Source: Micromonospora sp. WMMD1128 | Lineage (GTDB): Bacteria > Actinomycetota > Actinomycetes > Mycobacteriales > Micromonosporaceae | Assembly: GCF_027497235.1 (NCBI RefSeq) | Contig: NZ_CP114902.1 | Coordinates: 2,989,501 to 3,053,500 of the forward strand | Direction: 5' to 3' | DNA length: 64,000 bases | Part shown: positions 24,180 through 31,560 of the stretch, piece by piece | How the letters are laid out: each line of letters starts with the position of its first letter | Numbering within the stretch: the stretch's first letter is position 1 | The notes under the pieces: model-generated | Told to the model about the DNA's origin: nothing | Databases searched by the model: none | Seen by the model: the letters and a program-made list of their open reading frames with translations, nothing else | Program-made: the position numbers and the translations under genes

Positions 24180-25486
24180 CGGGTCGCTCCGGCGCGCCGC
24201 GCGCCGGCGGCCAGTTCCCGGCGCAGCTCGGCCAGGTAGGCGTCGAAGTCCACCCGCATGTGCGGGCGGCGTTGCCCCCAGCGGGCGGTGGCGGCGCGTA
24301 GCTCAGCCCGGCAGGCGGCGGCCTGGCGGGCCGGATCCGGCGGCGCCCAGGTGCCGGCCAGGCGCGCGGCGACCAGCCGGGCCTGCGCCTCCAGCAGCGG
24401 GAACGCCGCGCCGGTGGACTGCATGAGCCCGACGAACGCCAGCCCGGCGGCGTCCAGGTGGAACACGTGCCGGTACAACGGCAGCCGGTCGGCGCCGTCG
24501 CCGAGCAGGCTCGGGTCGATGAACGGCACCCGCACCCGGTAGCCGGTGCACCAGATGACCAGGTCGATTGCGTCGACGCGACCGTCGGTGAACTCGACCC
24601 GCCCGCCGGCGAAACGCGCGATCCCGGGCCGGGCGTGGATGTCGCCGTGGGTGAGCCGGGACAGCAGCGTGTCGGAGAGCGTCGGGTGGTCCTGGAGGAA
24701 GCCGTGTGTCGGGGCGGGCAGTCCGTAGCGGGCGGGTGGGCCGACGGCGGCGGTCAGCGTGGCCTGGCTGATCCGTTGCCGCAGCCGCCAGGGCAGGTGG
24801 CGGGCCAGCGCCCCGTTGAGCGTGTCCGAGGGACGGCCGAGCAGGTATTTCGGCACCACCCAGACGCCGCGGCGAAGCGACAGCAGCGTCCGGGTGGCGG
24901 CGTACGAGGCGTCGACCGCGATGTCCATCGCGGAGTTGCCGCCGCCGACGACCAGGACCCGCCGGCCGGCGAGTTGCTCGGGCCCGCGGTAGTCGTGGCT
25001 GTGCATCTGTTCGGCGGCGCATTCGCCCGGGTAGGGCTCGGGCCGGTGCGGCACCCGGTTGTGCCCGTTTGCCACCACCACCGCCGCGACGTCGACCTCG
25101 ACCGGCCCGGCGGGGCCCTCGGCGTGTACCCGCCAGCCGTCGCCGGCGCGGGTGACCCGGTCGACGGTGTGACGCAGCCGCACCGCCTCGCGCAGGCCGA
25201 ACCGGTCGGCGTAGTCGTCGAGGTAGCCGGCGACGCGGGCGTGGTCGGGGTAGTCGGGCCAGTCGGCCGGCATCGGATGGTCGGCGAACTCGGTGCGCCC
25301 CTTGCTGGTGTTGAGGTGCAGCGTCCGGTAGGCCGGCGAGCCGGGCGCGCCGTAGACCCAGAGACCGCCGATTGTGTCGGCGGTCTCGAAGGCCACCGCC
25401 GGCACGCCGACGTCGGCGAGCGCTTTGAGTGTGGCCAGCCCGGCCGCTCCGGTGCCGATGACCGCCACCCTGGGTGGTGCCGCCAT
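24176..25486 (-). CDS. Flavin-containing monooxygenase
   Basis: A 436-residue FAD/NADPH enzyme. The FAD-binding loop is 'VAVIGTGAAGLATLKAL' (residues 6-22; G-x-G-x-x-G), an FMO-like 'GGLWVYG' follows at about 42-48, and the NADPH loop is 'RVLVVGGGNSAMDIAVD' (about 175-191). The FMO fingerprint F-x-G-x-x-x-H-x-x-x-Y/F appears in altered form as 'MHSHDYRGPEQLAGRR'. It oxygenates a nitrogen, sulfur or ketone group. ATG at 25486 lies 14 bases from a TetR-type operator (25500-25519). Confidence 0.9.
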   Translation of the reverse strand: MAAPPRVAVIGTGAAGLATLKALADVGVPAVAFETADTIGGLWVYGAPGSPAYRTLHLNTSKGRTEFADHPMPADWPDYPDHARVAGYLDDYADRFGLREAVRLRHTVDRVTRAGDGWRVHAEGPAGPVEVDVAAVVVANGHNRVPHRPEPYPGECAAEQMHSHDYRGPEQLAGRRVLVVGGGNSAMDIAVDASYAATRTLLSLRRGVWVVPKYLLGRPSDTLNGALARHLPWRLRQRISQATLTAAVGPPARYGLPAPTHGFLQDHPTLSDTLLSRLTHGDIHARPGIARFAGGRVEFTDGRVDAIDLVIWCTGYRVRVPFIDPSLLGDGADRLPLYRHVFHLDAAGLAFVGLMQSTGAAFPLLEAQARLVAARLAGTWAPPDPARQAAACRAELRAATARWGQRRPHMRVDFDAYLAELRRELAAGARRAGATR

Positions 25487-25499
25487 GACCGCCCCCCTT

Positions 25500-25519
25500 A
25501 ATCCAACGACTGCTGGATA
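25500..25519. promoter_or_regulatory. TetR operator 1 (monooxygenase/SDR promoter)
   Basis: AATCCA, eight bases, TGGATA: an inverted repeat almost identical in sequence and spacing to the site at 26213-26234. It sits 14 bases upstream of the monooxygenase ATG. Confidence 0.75.
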
Positions 25520-25542
25520 ATTGCCCGGCGGGCGTGCCGTCG

Positions 25543-26193
25543 TCAAGCCGTGGCCGGCGGGTAGAGCCCGTCGAGGAACCGGTGCACGAACGCGCGGAAC
25601 TCCCGCCGCTCCCGCGCCCCGGAACCGGTGCCCGCGGCCAGCGCCACCACGTGCCCGTGCACCGCCCAGACCAGGCTGCGTACGGTCACGTGCGGGGCCG
25701 GCTCGACCAGCGCCCCGGCGGCGGACGCGGCGGCCAGCAACTGCTCGACCTGCGCGTACAGCGGCGCGGCGTAGCGCCGGTCCAGCTCGGCGTGCCGCTG
25801 CGGCTCCAGCCAACGACGCAGCCACAGCGCGGTCGTCTCGGGCCGGTCCTCCAGGAAGTCGACGAACACGTCGACCAGGTCGTGCAGGGCGCGCAGCGCA
25901 TCGGTCGGCCCGGCCGTCAGGGCGGCGCGCGCGCGTTCCCCGGCCGCCTCCAGCGCCGCCCGCTCGGCGGTGAACACCCGGGCGAAACAGGCGTCGTAGA
26001 GCTGCGCCTTGGCGCCGGTGTGGTGGGCGACGGTCGCCACGTCGACGCCGGCCGCGGCGGCGACGTCCCGGACGCTGACCGCGTCGAAGCCGCGCTGCGC
26101 GAACAGCGCGGTGGCGGCGTCGAGCACGAGGTCGCGGGTGGGTCGCTGGTCGTCGCGGCGGGGCCGGCCCGGCCGGCGGCGGGGCATGGTCAT
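25543..26193 (-). CDS. TetR/AcrR family repressor of the monooxygenase-transporter unit
   Basis: A 216-residue regulator. An Arg-rich tail (RRRPGRPRRDD) precedes the TetR_N domain at about residues 17-62 ('VLDAATALFAQRGFDAVSVRDVAAAAGVDVATVAHHTGAKAQLYDACF'). The C-terminal domain resembles TetR_C groups with 'DFLEDRPETTALWLRRWLEP'. ATG at 26193 is chosen; 26187 is an alternative. It lies between two identical-type operators (25500 and 26213) and most likely represses itself, the FMO-SDR pair and the MFS carrier. The inducer is presumably a substrate of the monooxygenase. Confidence 0.9.
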   Translation of the reverse strand: MTMPRRRPGRPRRDDQRPTRDLVLDAATALFAQRGFDAVSVRDVAAAAGVDVATVAHHTGAKAQLYDACFARVFTAERAALEAAGERARAALTAGPTDALRALHDLVDVFVDFLEDRPETTALWLRRWLEPQRHAELDRRYAAPLYAQVEQLLAAASAAGALVEPAPHVTVRSLVWAVHGHVVALAAGTGSGARERREFRAFVHRFLDGLYPPATA

Positions 26194-26212
26194 CCGGCCA
26201 TTGTCACCCCTA

Positions 26213-26234
26213 CAATCCAGCAACCGTTGGATTG
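26213..26234. promoter_or_regulatory. TetR operator 2 (TetR/MFS divergent promoter)
   Basis: CAATCCA, eight bases, TGGATTG: perfect seven-base arms. It lies in the 49-base spacer between the TetR and MFS start codons and matches the site at 25500. Confidence 0.78.
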
Positions 26235-26242
26235 GGGTGCCG

Positions 26243-27595
26243 ATGATGACCGGGACGCAGCAGCGACACGAGACCGTCGCCCTGCCGCGTGGCCCGCTGC
26301 TCGGGTTCGCCGCCGGGTCGCTGGGCATGGGCGTGTGGGTCACCGTGCCCGGCCTGCTGCTGCTCTACTTCCTCACCGACGTCCTCGCGGTCACGCCGTG
26401 GCTGGCCGGGTTGACCCTGCTGCTGCCAAAGGTCGCCGACGTGCTGCTGCACCCGTGGGTCGGGCACCGCAGCGACCTCGAGCAGGCCCGCCGGGGCCAC
26501 CGCCGGCGGCTGCTGCTGACCGGCTGCGCGTTGCCGGCGGCGTTCGCCGTGCTGTTCGCGGTGCCCGGCGGGCTGACCGGCGCGGGCGCGGCGGCCTGGG
26601 TGGCGGTGTTCTTCGTGGCCGGCAACCTGCTGTTCGCCGCCTACCAGGTGCCCTACCTGGCGACGCCGGCGGACCTGCGGATCGGCTATCACGAGCGGAC
26701 CCGGCTGATGGCCTTCCGGATGGTGGTGCTCACGCTCGGCATCCTCGTCTCCGGGCTGCTGGCGCCGCTGCTGGCCGGCGGTGACGCCGCCACCCGCGGC
26801 GGCTACCTGCGGATGGCCGTGGCGCTGGCCGCCGGCATGCTCGCCGCGATGGCGGTCGGGGTGGCCGGGATCGGCCGGCTGCGCCGCACGGCGTCCGCCC
26901 CGACGCTCGGGCCCGGCGCCGGCGGCTGGCGGACGCTGGCGGCGAGCCTGCGGGACCGGCAGTTCCGCCGGCTGGCCGGCGCGTACCTGGCCATGTCCAC
27001 CACCACCCACCTGGTCCTGGCCGGGGTGCCCTACTACGCGCAGTACGAGCTGGGCCGGGCCCGGCTGGCCACGGTGCTGGTCGCCGCATTCGTCGCGCCG
27101 GCACTGCTTGTCACACCGGCGTGGCTGGGGCTGGCCCGGCGGGTCGGCAAGCAACGCGCGCTGCTCGGCGCGCAGGTCGCGTTCGCCGCCGGGTCGATGG
27201 TGCTGGCGGTCGGCCGGCCGGCCGGGCTGCCGGTGCTGGTCGCCGCCGTGGCGGTGCTCGGGGTGGCGTTCGCCGGCATGCAGCTACTGCCGTTCTCGAT
27301 GCTGCCCGACGTGATCCGCGCCGCCGGCGCCGAGCGGGCCGGCACCTACACCGGGGTGTGGACCGCCACCGAGGCCACCGGCGCGGCGCTCGGCCCCTAC
27401 GCGTACGCATTGTGCCTGGCCGCGGGGGGCTTCGTCGCGTCGACCGTCGGGCAGTCCGTCACCCAGTCGGCGCAGGCCCTCGCGGCGCTGCGGTACGGCT
27501 TCGGTCTGCTGCCCGCCGCCGTGATGGTGGTCGCGGTCCTGGTGCAGCGCCGCTACACCCTCGACGGCGCGGCCCGCGCCGACGGCGGCCACTAG
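26243..27595 (+). CDS. MFS transporter, glycoside-pentoside-hexuronide (GPH)-like
   Basis: A 450-residue membrane protein with about twelve helices. The first helix pair 'LLGFAAGSLGMGVWVTVPGLLLLYFLTDVL' and the loop 'PKVADVLLHPWVGHRSD' match MFS_2/GPH sugar:cation symporters, as does 'AYQVPYLATPADL'. Substrate is unknown: in this context it may move the compound handled by the monooxygenase. ATG at 26243 lies just after operator 2; GTG at 26237 is an alternative. Confidence 0.87.
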   Translation: MMTGTQQRHETVALPRGPLLGFAAGSLGMGVWVTVPGLLLLYFLTDVLAVTPWLAGLTLLLPKVADVLLHPWVGHRSDLEQARRGHRRRLLLTGCALPAAFAVLFAVPGGLTGAGAAAWVAVFFVAGNLLFAAYQVPYLATPADLRIGYHERTRLMAFRMVVLTLGILVSGLLAPLLAGGDAATRGGYLRMAVALAAGMLAAMAVGVAGIGRLRRTASAPTLGPGAGGWRTLAASLRDRQFRRLAGAYLAMSTTTHLVLAGVPYYAQYELGRARLATVLVAAFVAPALLVTPAWLGLARRVGKQRALLGAQVAFAAGSMVLAVGRPAGLPVLVAAVAVLGVAFAGMQLLPFSMLPDVIRAAGAERAGTYTGVWTATEATGAALGPYAYALCLAAGGFVASTVGQSVTQSAQALAALRYGFGLLPAAVMVVAVLVQRRYTLDGAARADGGH

Positions 27596-27607
27596 ACTTC
27601 GCCCCCG

Positions 27608-28789
27608 ATGGACGCCGACCTGACCACCGAGACCCGCCCCTGCGCCCACTGCGGACGCGAGGTGCCGCAGCGCGCCGGCGCCGGCCGTCCGTTCCGCTAC
27701 TGCCGGGACAACGACGGCGCCTGCCAGCGGGCCGCCCGCAACTCGCGGATGCGGCACCGCAACTCCCCCGGCCTGCCCGGGCAGGTGGCCCGCACCTGGG
27801 AGGCGGTGGACCGGCTCGACCAGGTGGTGGAGACGCTCACCGAGGCGTTGCACGCCGAGCTGTCCCCGGCCGGGGTGGAGCGGCAGCTCGCCGAGGTGCG
27901 CGCGGAGACCTCCGCGCAGGTCGCCGCCGCGCACGCCGAACGCGACGAGGCCCGCCGCGACGCCGAGGACGCCGCCGCCGCGGCGGCCCGGGACCGGCAG
28001 GAGACCCGGGCCGCGTACGCCGACCGGGACGCCGCCGGTCAGCGCGCCGAGCGGGCGGAGGCGACGGCCGCGGCGGCGGTCGAGCGGGCCGCCGCCGCGG
28101 AGACCGCCCGCGACGCCGCCCGCGCCGAGGCCGGCGCCGCGCAGGCGCTGCGGGTGCAGGCCGAACGCGACCGTGACGCCGCCCGCGCCGAGCTGCGCAC
28201 GGTGCGGGCCGAACGCGACGGCGAGCGGCAGCGGGCCGCCGAGCTGACCGCCGAACGGGACACCGCCCGCGCCGACGCCGAACGCGCCACCCGGTCCGCC
28301 ACGGAGGCCCTGGACCGGGCGCAGCGCCTGCGCGCCGAGGCCGACGCGGCGCGCGCCGACGCGCAGGCCGCCCGGACGCAGGCGGTCGAGGACCGCCGGT
28401 CGGCGCAGACGGCGACCGAGCGGGCCGACGCCGAGGCGACCGCCGCGCGGGCGGCCCGCGCCGAGCGGGACCGGGCGGAGGCCGCCCGCGCCGAGGCGGT
28501 CGCCGCCGCGGACGCGGTGCGCGCCGAGCGGGACCGCGTCGACGTCGCCCGCGCCGAGGCGGTCGCGGCGACGGACGCGGCCCGGGCGGAGGTGGCGGCG
28601 CTCGCCGCCGAGCTGGTCGAGGCCCGCCGGGCGGTGGCCGCCGCGCAGGCCCGGGCGGAGGAGTCGGCGGCCCGGCTGGTCGCGGCCGACGCCGACCGGG
28701 ACGCCGCCGAACGGCGCGTCGGGCAGCTCGCCGACCAGGTCAGCGACCTGGCCGGGGCGCTGGCCGCGCTCGGCTCGCGGGCCGGCTGA
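27608..28789 (+). CDS. Ala/Arg/Glu-rich coiled-coil protein with N-terminal zinc-binding cluster
   Basis: A 393-residue protein of unknown function. The N-terminus has C-A-H-C (residues 13-16) and a second pair, Y-C-R-D-N-D-G-A-C (about 32-40), followed by basic 'RAARNSRMRHRN': a small zinc-ribbon likely to touch nucleic acid. From about residue 65 to 385 the chain is an almost uninterrupted heptad-type coiled coil made of Ala, Arg, Glu and Asp. Strong compositional bias makes similarity searches unreliable. It begins 12 bases after the MFS stop but has a separate character, so operon membership is uncertain. It could be a DNA-organising or scaffold protein; that is speculation. Confidence 0.7.
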   Translation: MDADLTTETRPCAHCGREVPQRAGAGRPFRYCRDNDGACQRAARNSRMRHRNSPGLPGQVARTWEAVDRLDQVVETLTEALHAELSPAGVERQLAEVRAETSAQVAAAHAERDEARRDAEDAAAAAARDRQETRAAYADRDAAGQRAERAEATAAAAVERAAAAETARDAARAEAGAAQALRVQAERDRDAARAELRTVRAERDGERQRAAELTAERDTARADAERATRSATEALDRAQRLRAEADAARADAQAARTQAVEDRRSAQTATERADAEATAARAARAERDRAEAARAEAVAAADAVRAERDRVDVARAEAVAATDAARAEVAALAAELVEARRAVAAAQARAEESAARLVAADADRDAAERRVGQLADQVSDLAGALAALGSRAG

Positions 28790-28919
28790 CCCGTCCGCCG
28801 GCGGCGTCCAGGCGGAGACCGCGCCCTCTGGGGGGCCGTGCCGCACCACGATCCGGGGAGCCCGGCCACGGACCGGGACGGGGCAGCGCGGCGGCGGCCC
28901 GCCGGGCCAGGATGTTGGC

Positions 28920-29510
28920 ATGGGAAAGACGTACGAGCGCATCGACGGCCGGCTGCGGGAGTTCATCGAGGCGCAGCCGGTGTTCTTCGTCGCCACCGCC
29001 CCACTGGCCGGCGACGGCACGGTCAACCTGTCCCCCAAGGGGCTGCGCGGCGCGCTGGCGGTGCTCGACGAACGCACCGTGGCCTACCTCGACTTCGCCG
29101 GCAGCAACGCCGAGACCATCGCCCACCTGCGGGAGAACGGCCGGGTGACGCTGATGTGGTGCGCGTTCGCCGGCCCGCCGACGATCGTGCGGGTGCACGG
29201 GCGCGGTGAGCCGGTGTTCCGCGACGACCCGCGCTGGCCCGACCTGTTGCGGCACTTCCCCGACATCGACCCGGGCCCGCACGGCCTGCGGGCGGTGATC
29301 GTGGTGCGCGCCGAGCTGATCCGCGACACATGCGGCTACGCGGTGCCGCTGATGAGTTACGACACCGACCGGGATCTGCACGGCCGCCGGTTCGCCCGGG
29401 AGGACGACGCGTCGCTGTCGGCGTACTTCGCCGGCAAGGAGCACGTGGCGACGAGCATCGACGGGCTGCCCGGCCTGCCGTTGCCGTTGCCGCCCACCCC
29501 GGCGCGGTGA
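28920..29510 (+). CDS. Pyridoxamine 5'-phosphate oxidase-fold protein
   Basis: A 196-residue split-barrel flavoprotein. 'FIEAQPVFFVATAPLAGDGTVNLSPKGL' at residues 15-42 is the conserved first strand and loop, 'YLDFAGSNAETIAHLRENGRVTLMWCAF' follows, and 'RVHGRGEPVF' completes the flavin or F420 site. Members bind FMN, F420 or heme; this subgroup is widespread in actinomycetes without an assigned substrate. ATG at 28920; no strong ribosome site. Confidence 0.88.
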   Translation: MGKTYERIDGRLREFIEAQPVFFVATAPLAGDGTVNLSPKGLRGALAVLDERTVAYLDFAGSNAETIAHLRENGRVTLMWCAFAGPPTIVRVHGRGEPVFRDDPRWPDLLRHFPDIDPGPHGLRAVIVVRAELIRDTCGYAVPLMSYDTDRDLHGRRFAREDDASLSAYFAGKEHVATSIDGLPGLPLPLPPTPAR

Positions 29511-29701
29511 GCCGCGCGGCGGCGGAGGAAGGTCTTCCCGGCGGGCCCCGACCGGCGCGTCACTGCTCATCGTCACCTCCGGCGCGCGTGGTCGGTACCA
29601 TCCCCGGTGACGGCCGGAACACTCCACCGATTCGAGGGGCTGTCGCGGCCGGTTACCCTTGAGGTTCCCGACCCGCGGACGGCCTCATCCGACGTGGGTG
29701 G

Positions 29702-29728
29702 GGAATGGGTGGGCGGTGACCGGCCGTT
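29702..29728 (+). promoter_or_regulatory. SigR-type promoter of rbpA
   Basis: GGAAT (29702-29706), 19 bases, GTT (29726-29728), 40 bases before the rbpA start. This fits the SigR/SigH thiol-stress promoter consensus (GGAAT-N18/19-GTT), and rbpA is a known SigR target in Streptomyces. The rest of 29511-29701 shows nothing further. Confidence 0.7.
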
Positions 29729-29768
29729 ACACCTGAGGACCAGCACCACGGACGAGGGGAAGTCGATC

Positions 29769-30110
29769 ATGGGCGAGCGCATGCTGCGCGGTAGCCGGCT
29801 GGGCGCGGTCAGCTACGAATCCGACCGGAACACGGAGCTCGCGCCGCGGCAGACCCGCGAGTACCTGTGCGCCAAGGGCCACCAGTTCGAGGTGCCGTTC
29901 GCCGTCGACGCCGAGGTCCCCACGACCTGGGAGTGCAAGTTCGACGGCAGCGTCGCCCGGCTGGTCGACGGCAACGAGCCGGAGCAGAAGAAGGCCAAGC
30001 CGCCGCGCACCCACTGGGACATGCTGCTGGAGCGGCGTTCCATCGCCGAGCTGGAGGACATCCTCGCCGAGCGGCTGCAGGAGGTCCGCACCCGCCGCGG
30101 ACGCGCCTGA
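29769..30110 (+). CDS. rbpA: RNA polymerase-binding protein RbpA
   Basis: A 113-residue actinobacteria-specific transcription factor. It binds RNA polymerase holoenzyme through sigma-2 of the primary sigma factor and promotes open complex formation. The conserved blocks are visible: 'MLRGSRLGAVSYESDRN' (N-terminal tail), 'YLCAKGHQFEVPFAVDAEVPTTWECKFDG' region (core beta-barrel) and 'KPPRTHWDMLLERRSIAELEDILAERL' (basic linker and sigma-interacting domain). Its zinc-type Cys set is incomplete (C-x3-H then a single C), as in mycobacteria. GAGGGGA precedes the ATG. A SigR-type promoter lies upstream. Confidence 0.97.
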   Translation: MGERMLRGSRLGAVSYESDRNTELAPRQTREYLCAKGHQFEVPFAVDAEVPTTWECKFDGSVARLVDGNEPEQKKAKPPRTHWDMLLERRSIAELEDILAERLQEVRTRRGRA

Positions 30111-30126
30111 ACAAACCGAAACCGTC

Positions 30127-30160
30127 GAAACGCCCCCGGGGATCACCCCGGGGGCGTTTC
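30127..30160. terminator. Strong bidirectional terminator hairpin between rbpA and fxsA
   Basis: A perfect 15-bp stem (GAAACGCCCCCGGGG with its complement) around an ATCA loop, 16 bases after the rbpA stop and just before the fxsA stop. The stem ends in T-rich GTTTC on either strand. Confidence 0.85.
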
Positions 30161-30182
30161 GTCACGTCACGAGCGTCGCTTG

Positions 30183-30710
30183 TCAGCGGTCGACGATCTC
30201 GCCCTCGATCGCCGCGCCCGGCTGATGCGCGGCCGGGGGCTGCTCAGGCGTCGGCGTCGGCTGCGGGGGCGCCGGTTGCGCGGCGCCCGGGTAGACCCGC
30301 ACCCGACGCGGGCCGAACAGGTCACCGGCGACCATCGACGACACCCGCCGCTCGGTGGACCGGCGCACCCCGGCGGCGGTGAGCCGGCGCACCGGCGGCA
30401 CCATCAGCAGCAGCCCCACCACCCCGCTGACCAGCCCCGGCAACGCCAGCAGCAACGCACCGGCCAACCCCACCAGGCCGTCGGTGACCTGCGGACCCGG
30501 CGGCTGCCCGGCCTGCGCGGCGGCCCGGAAACGCCGCCACGCCCGCATGCCCTCACGGCGCAGCAACACCAACCCCAGCAGCGACGCCGCGAACACCAGC
30601 AGCAGCGCCGCGCCGAACCCGACGGCCCGGCCGACCAGGACGAAAACGGCCAGCTCCAGCAGCGTCAACAGCAGCAGAGCCAGTGGTATGAATCGTAGTC
30701 CTCGGCGCAT
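30183..30710 (-). CDS. fxsA: FxsA family membrane protein
   Basis: A 175-residue cytoplasmic-membrane protein. Three or four hydrophobic helices are visible: 'FIPLALLLLTLLELAVFVLVG', 'AALLLVFAASLLGLVLLRREG' and, after the FxsA signature 'DGLVGLAGALLLALPGLVSGVVGLLLMVPPVR', a basic stretch and a Pro-rich cytoplasmic tail. In E. coli FxsA affects exclusion of phage T7 by F plasmids; the general role is unknown. ATG at 30710. The direction is convergent with rbpA. Confidence 0.93.
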   Translation of the reverse strand: MRRGLRFIPLALLLLTLLELAVFVLVGRAVGFGAALLLVFAASLLGLVLLRREGMRAWRRFRAAAQAGQPPGPQVTDGLVGLAGALLLALPGLVSGVVGLLLMVPPVRRLTAAGVRRSTERRVSSMVAGDLFGPRRVRVYPGAAQPAPPQPTPTPEQPPAAHQPGAAIEGEIVDR

Positions 30711-30761
30711 CTCACCCCATCCGGTGCGTCGTCACGCCCCTCCAGCATGACACGCCCGCGC

Positions 30762-31538
30762 TCACGGCCACCGCGCCAACGCCCGCGGGCGGCCCCGCAC
30801 CGCCGCCCGCCGGTCCCGCACCCCCCACCGGGTGACCCGCCACAGCGCCTCCGCCACGATCAACGGGCTCATCTTGCTGTCGCCGTGTTCCCGTTCGGCG
30901 AACGTGATCGGCACCTCCACGATGCGCACCCCGGCACGGTGCGCCAGCCGGGACAACTCCACCTGGAACGCGTACCCCTGGGACCGCACCGAGTTCAGGT
31001 CGATGGCCTCCAACGCCGTCGACCGGTACACCCGGTACCCGCCGGTGGCGTCGCTGACCGGCATGCCCAGCGCCACCCGCGCGTACAGGTTGCCCACCCG
31101 CGACAGCAGCAGCCGCCGCCACGGCCAGTTCAGCACCCGCGCGCCGGGCGTCCACCGGGAGCCGATCACCACGTCGGCGTCGCGGGCGGCGTGCAGCAGC
31201 GCCGGCAGGTCCTCCGGGGCGTGCGAGCCGTCGGCGTCCATCTCCACCACCGCGTCGTAGCCGCGCTCACGCGCCCACCCGAACCCGGCCAGGTACGCCG
31301 CGCCGAGGCCGTCCTTGCTCCGCCGGTGCAGCACGTGCACCTGCGGGTCGACCCGGGCGAGCATGTCGGCGATACCGCCGGTGCCGTCGGGGCTGCCGTC
31401 GTCGGCGACGAGCACGTCCACCGCCGGCGCCGCCGCCCGGACCCGGGCGACGATGCGGCGTACGTTGTCCGCCTCGTTGTAGGTGGGGATGACCACGAGG
31501 ACCCGCCCCACCCCGGGATGGCCGGCTGCCACACCCAC
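30762..31538 (-). CDS. ppm: Polyprenol monophosphomannose synthase (family 2 glycosyltransferase)
   Basis: A 258-residue GT2 enzyme that moves mannose from GDP-mannose to polyprenyl phosphate, giving the donor used for lipoglycans and protein O-mannosylation. The fold begins with 'VLVVIPTYNEADNVRRIV', the metal-binding DXD-like motif is 'EMDADGSHAPEDLP' (about residues 85-98), and 'GSRWTPGARVLNWPWRRLLLSRVGN', 'DATGGYRVYR' and 'QGYAFQVEL' are typical of dolichol/polyprenol phosphate mannosyltransferases. GTG at 31538 has GAGAGG upstream; GTG at 31532 is possible. It follows lnt by 22 bases; in M. tuberculosis the two domains are fused in one protein. Confidence 0.93.
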   Translation of the reverse strand: MGVAAGHPGVGRVLVVIPTYNEADNVRRIVARVRAAAPAVDVLVADDGSPDGTGGIADMLARVDPQVHVLHRRSKDGLGAAYLAGFGWARERGYDAVVEMDADGSHAPEDLPALLHAARDADVVIGSRWTPGARVLNWPWRRLLLSRVGNLYARVALGMPVSDATGGYRVYRSTALEAIDLNSVRSQGYAFQVELSRLAHRAGVRIVEVPITFAEREHGDSKMSPLIVAEALWRVTRWGVRDRRAAVRGRPRALARWP

Positions 31539-31560
31539 CGTCGCACCGCCTCTCGTCGGC

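Noticed and set aside
25486..25825. N-terminal extension of the monooxygenase gene to 25825
   Set aside because: The extension overlaps the TetR gene antisense, would place the operator inside coding sequence, and the FAD-binding motif starts right after the ATG at 25486.
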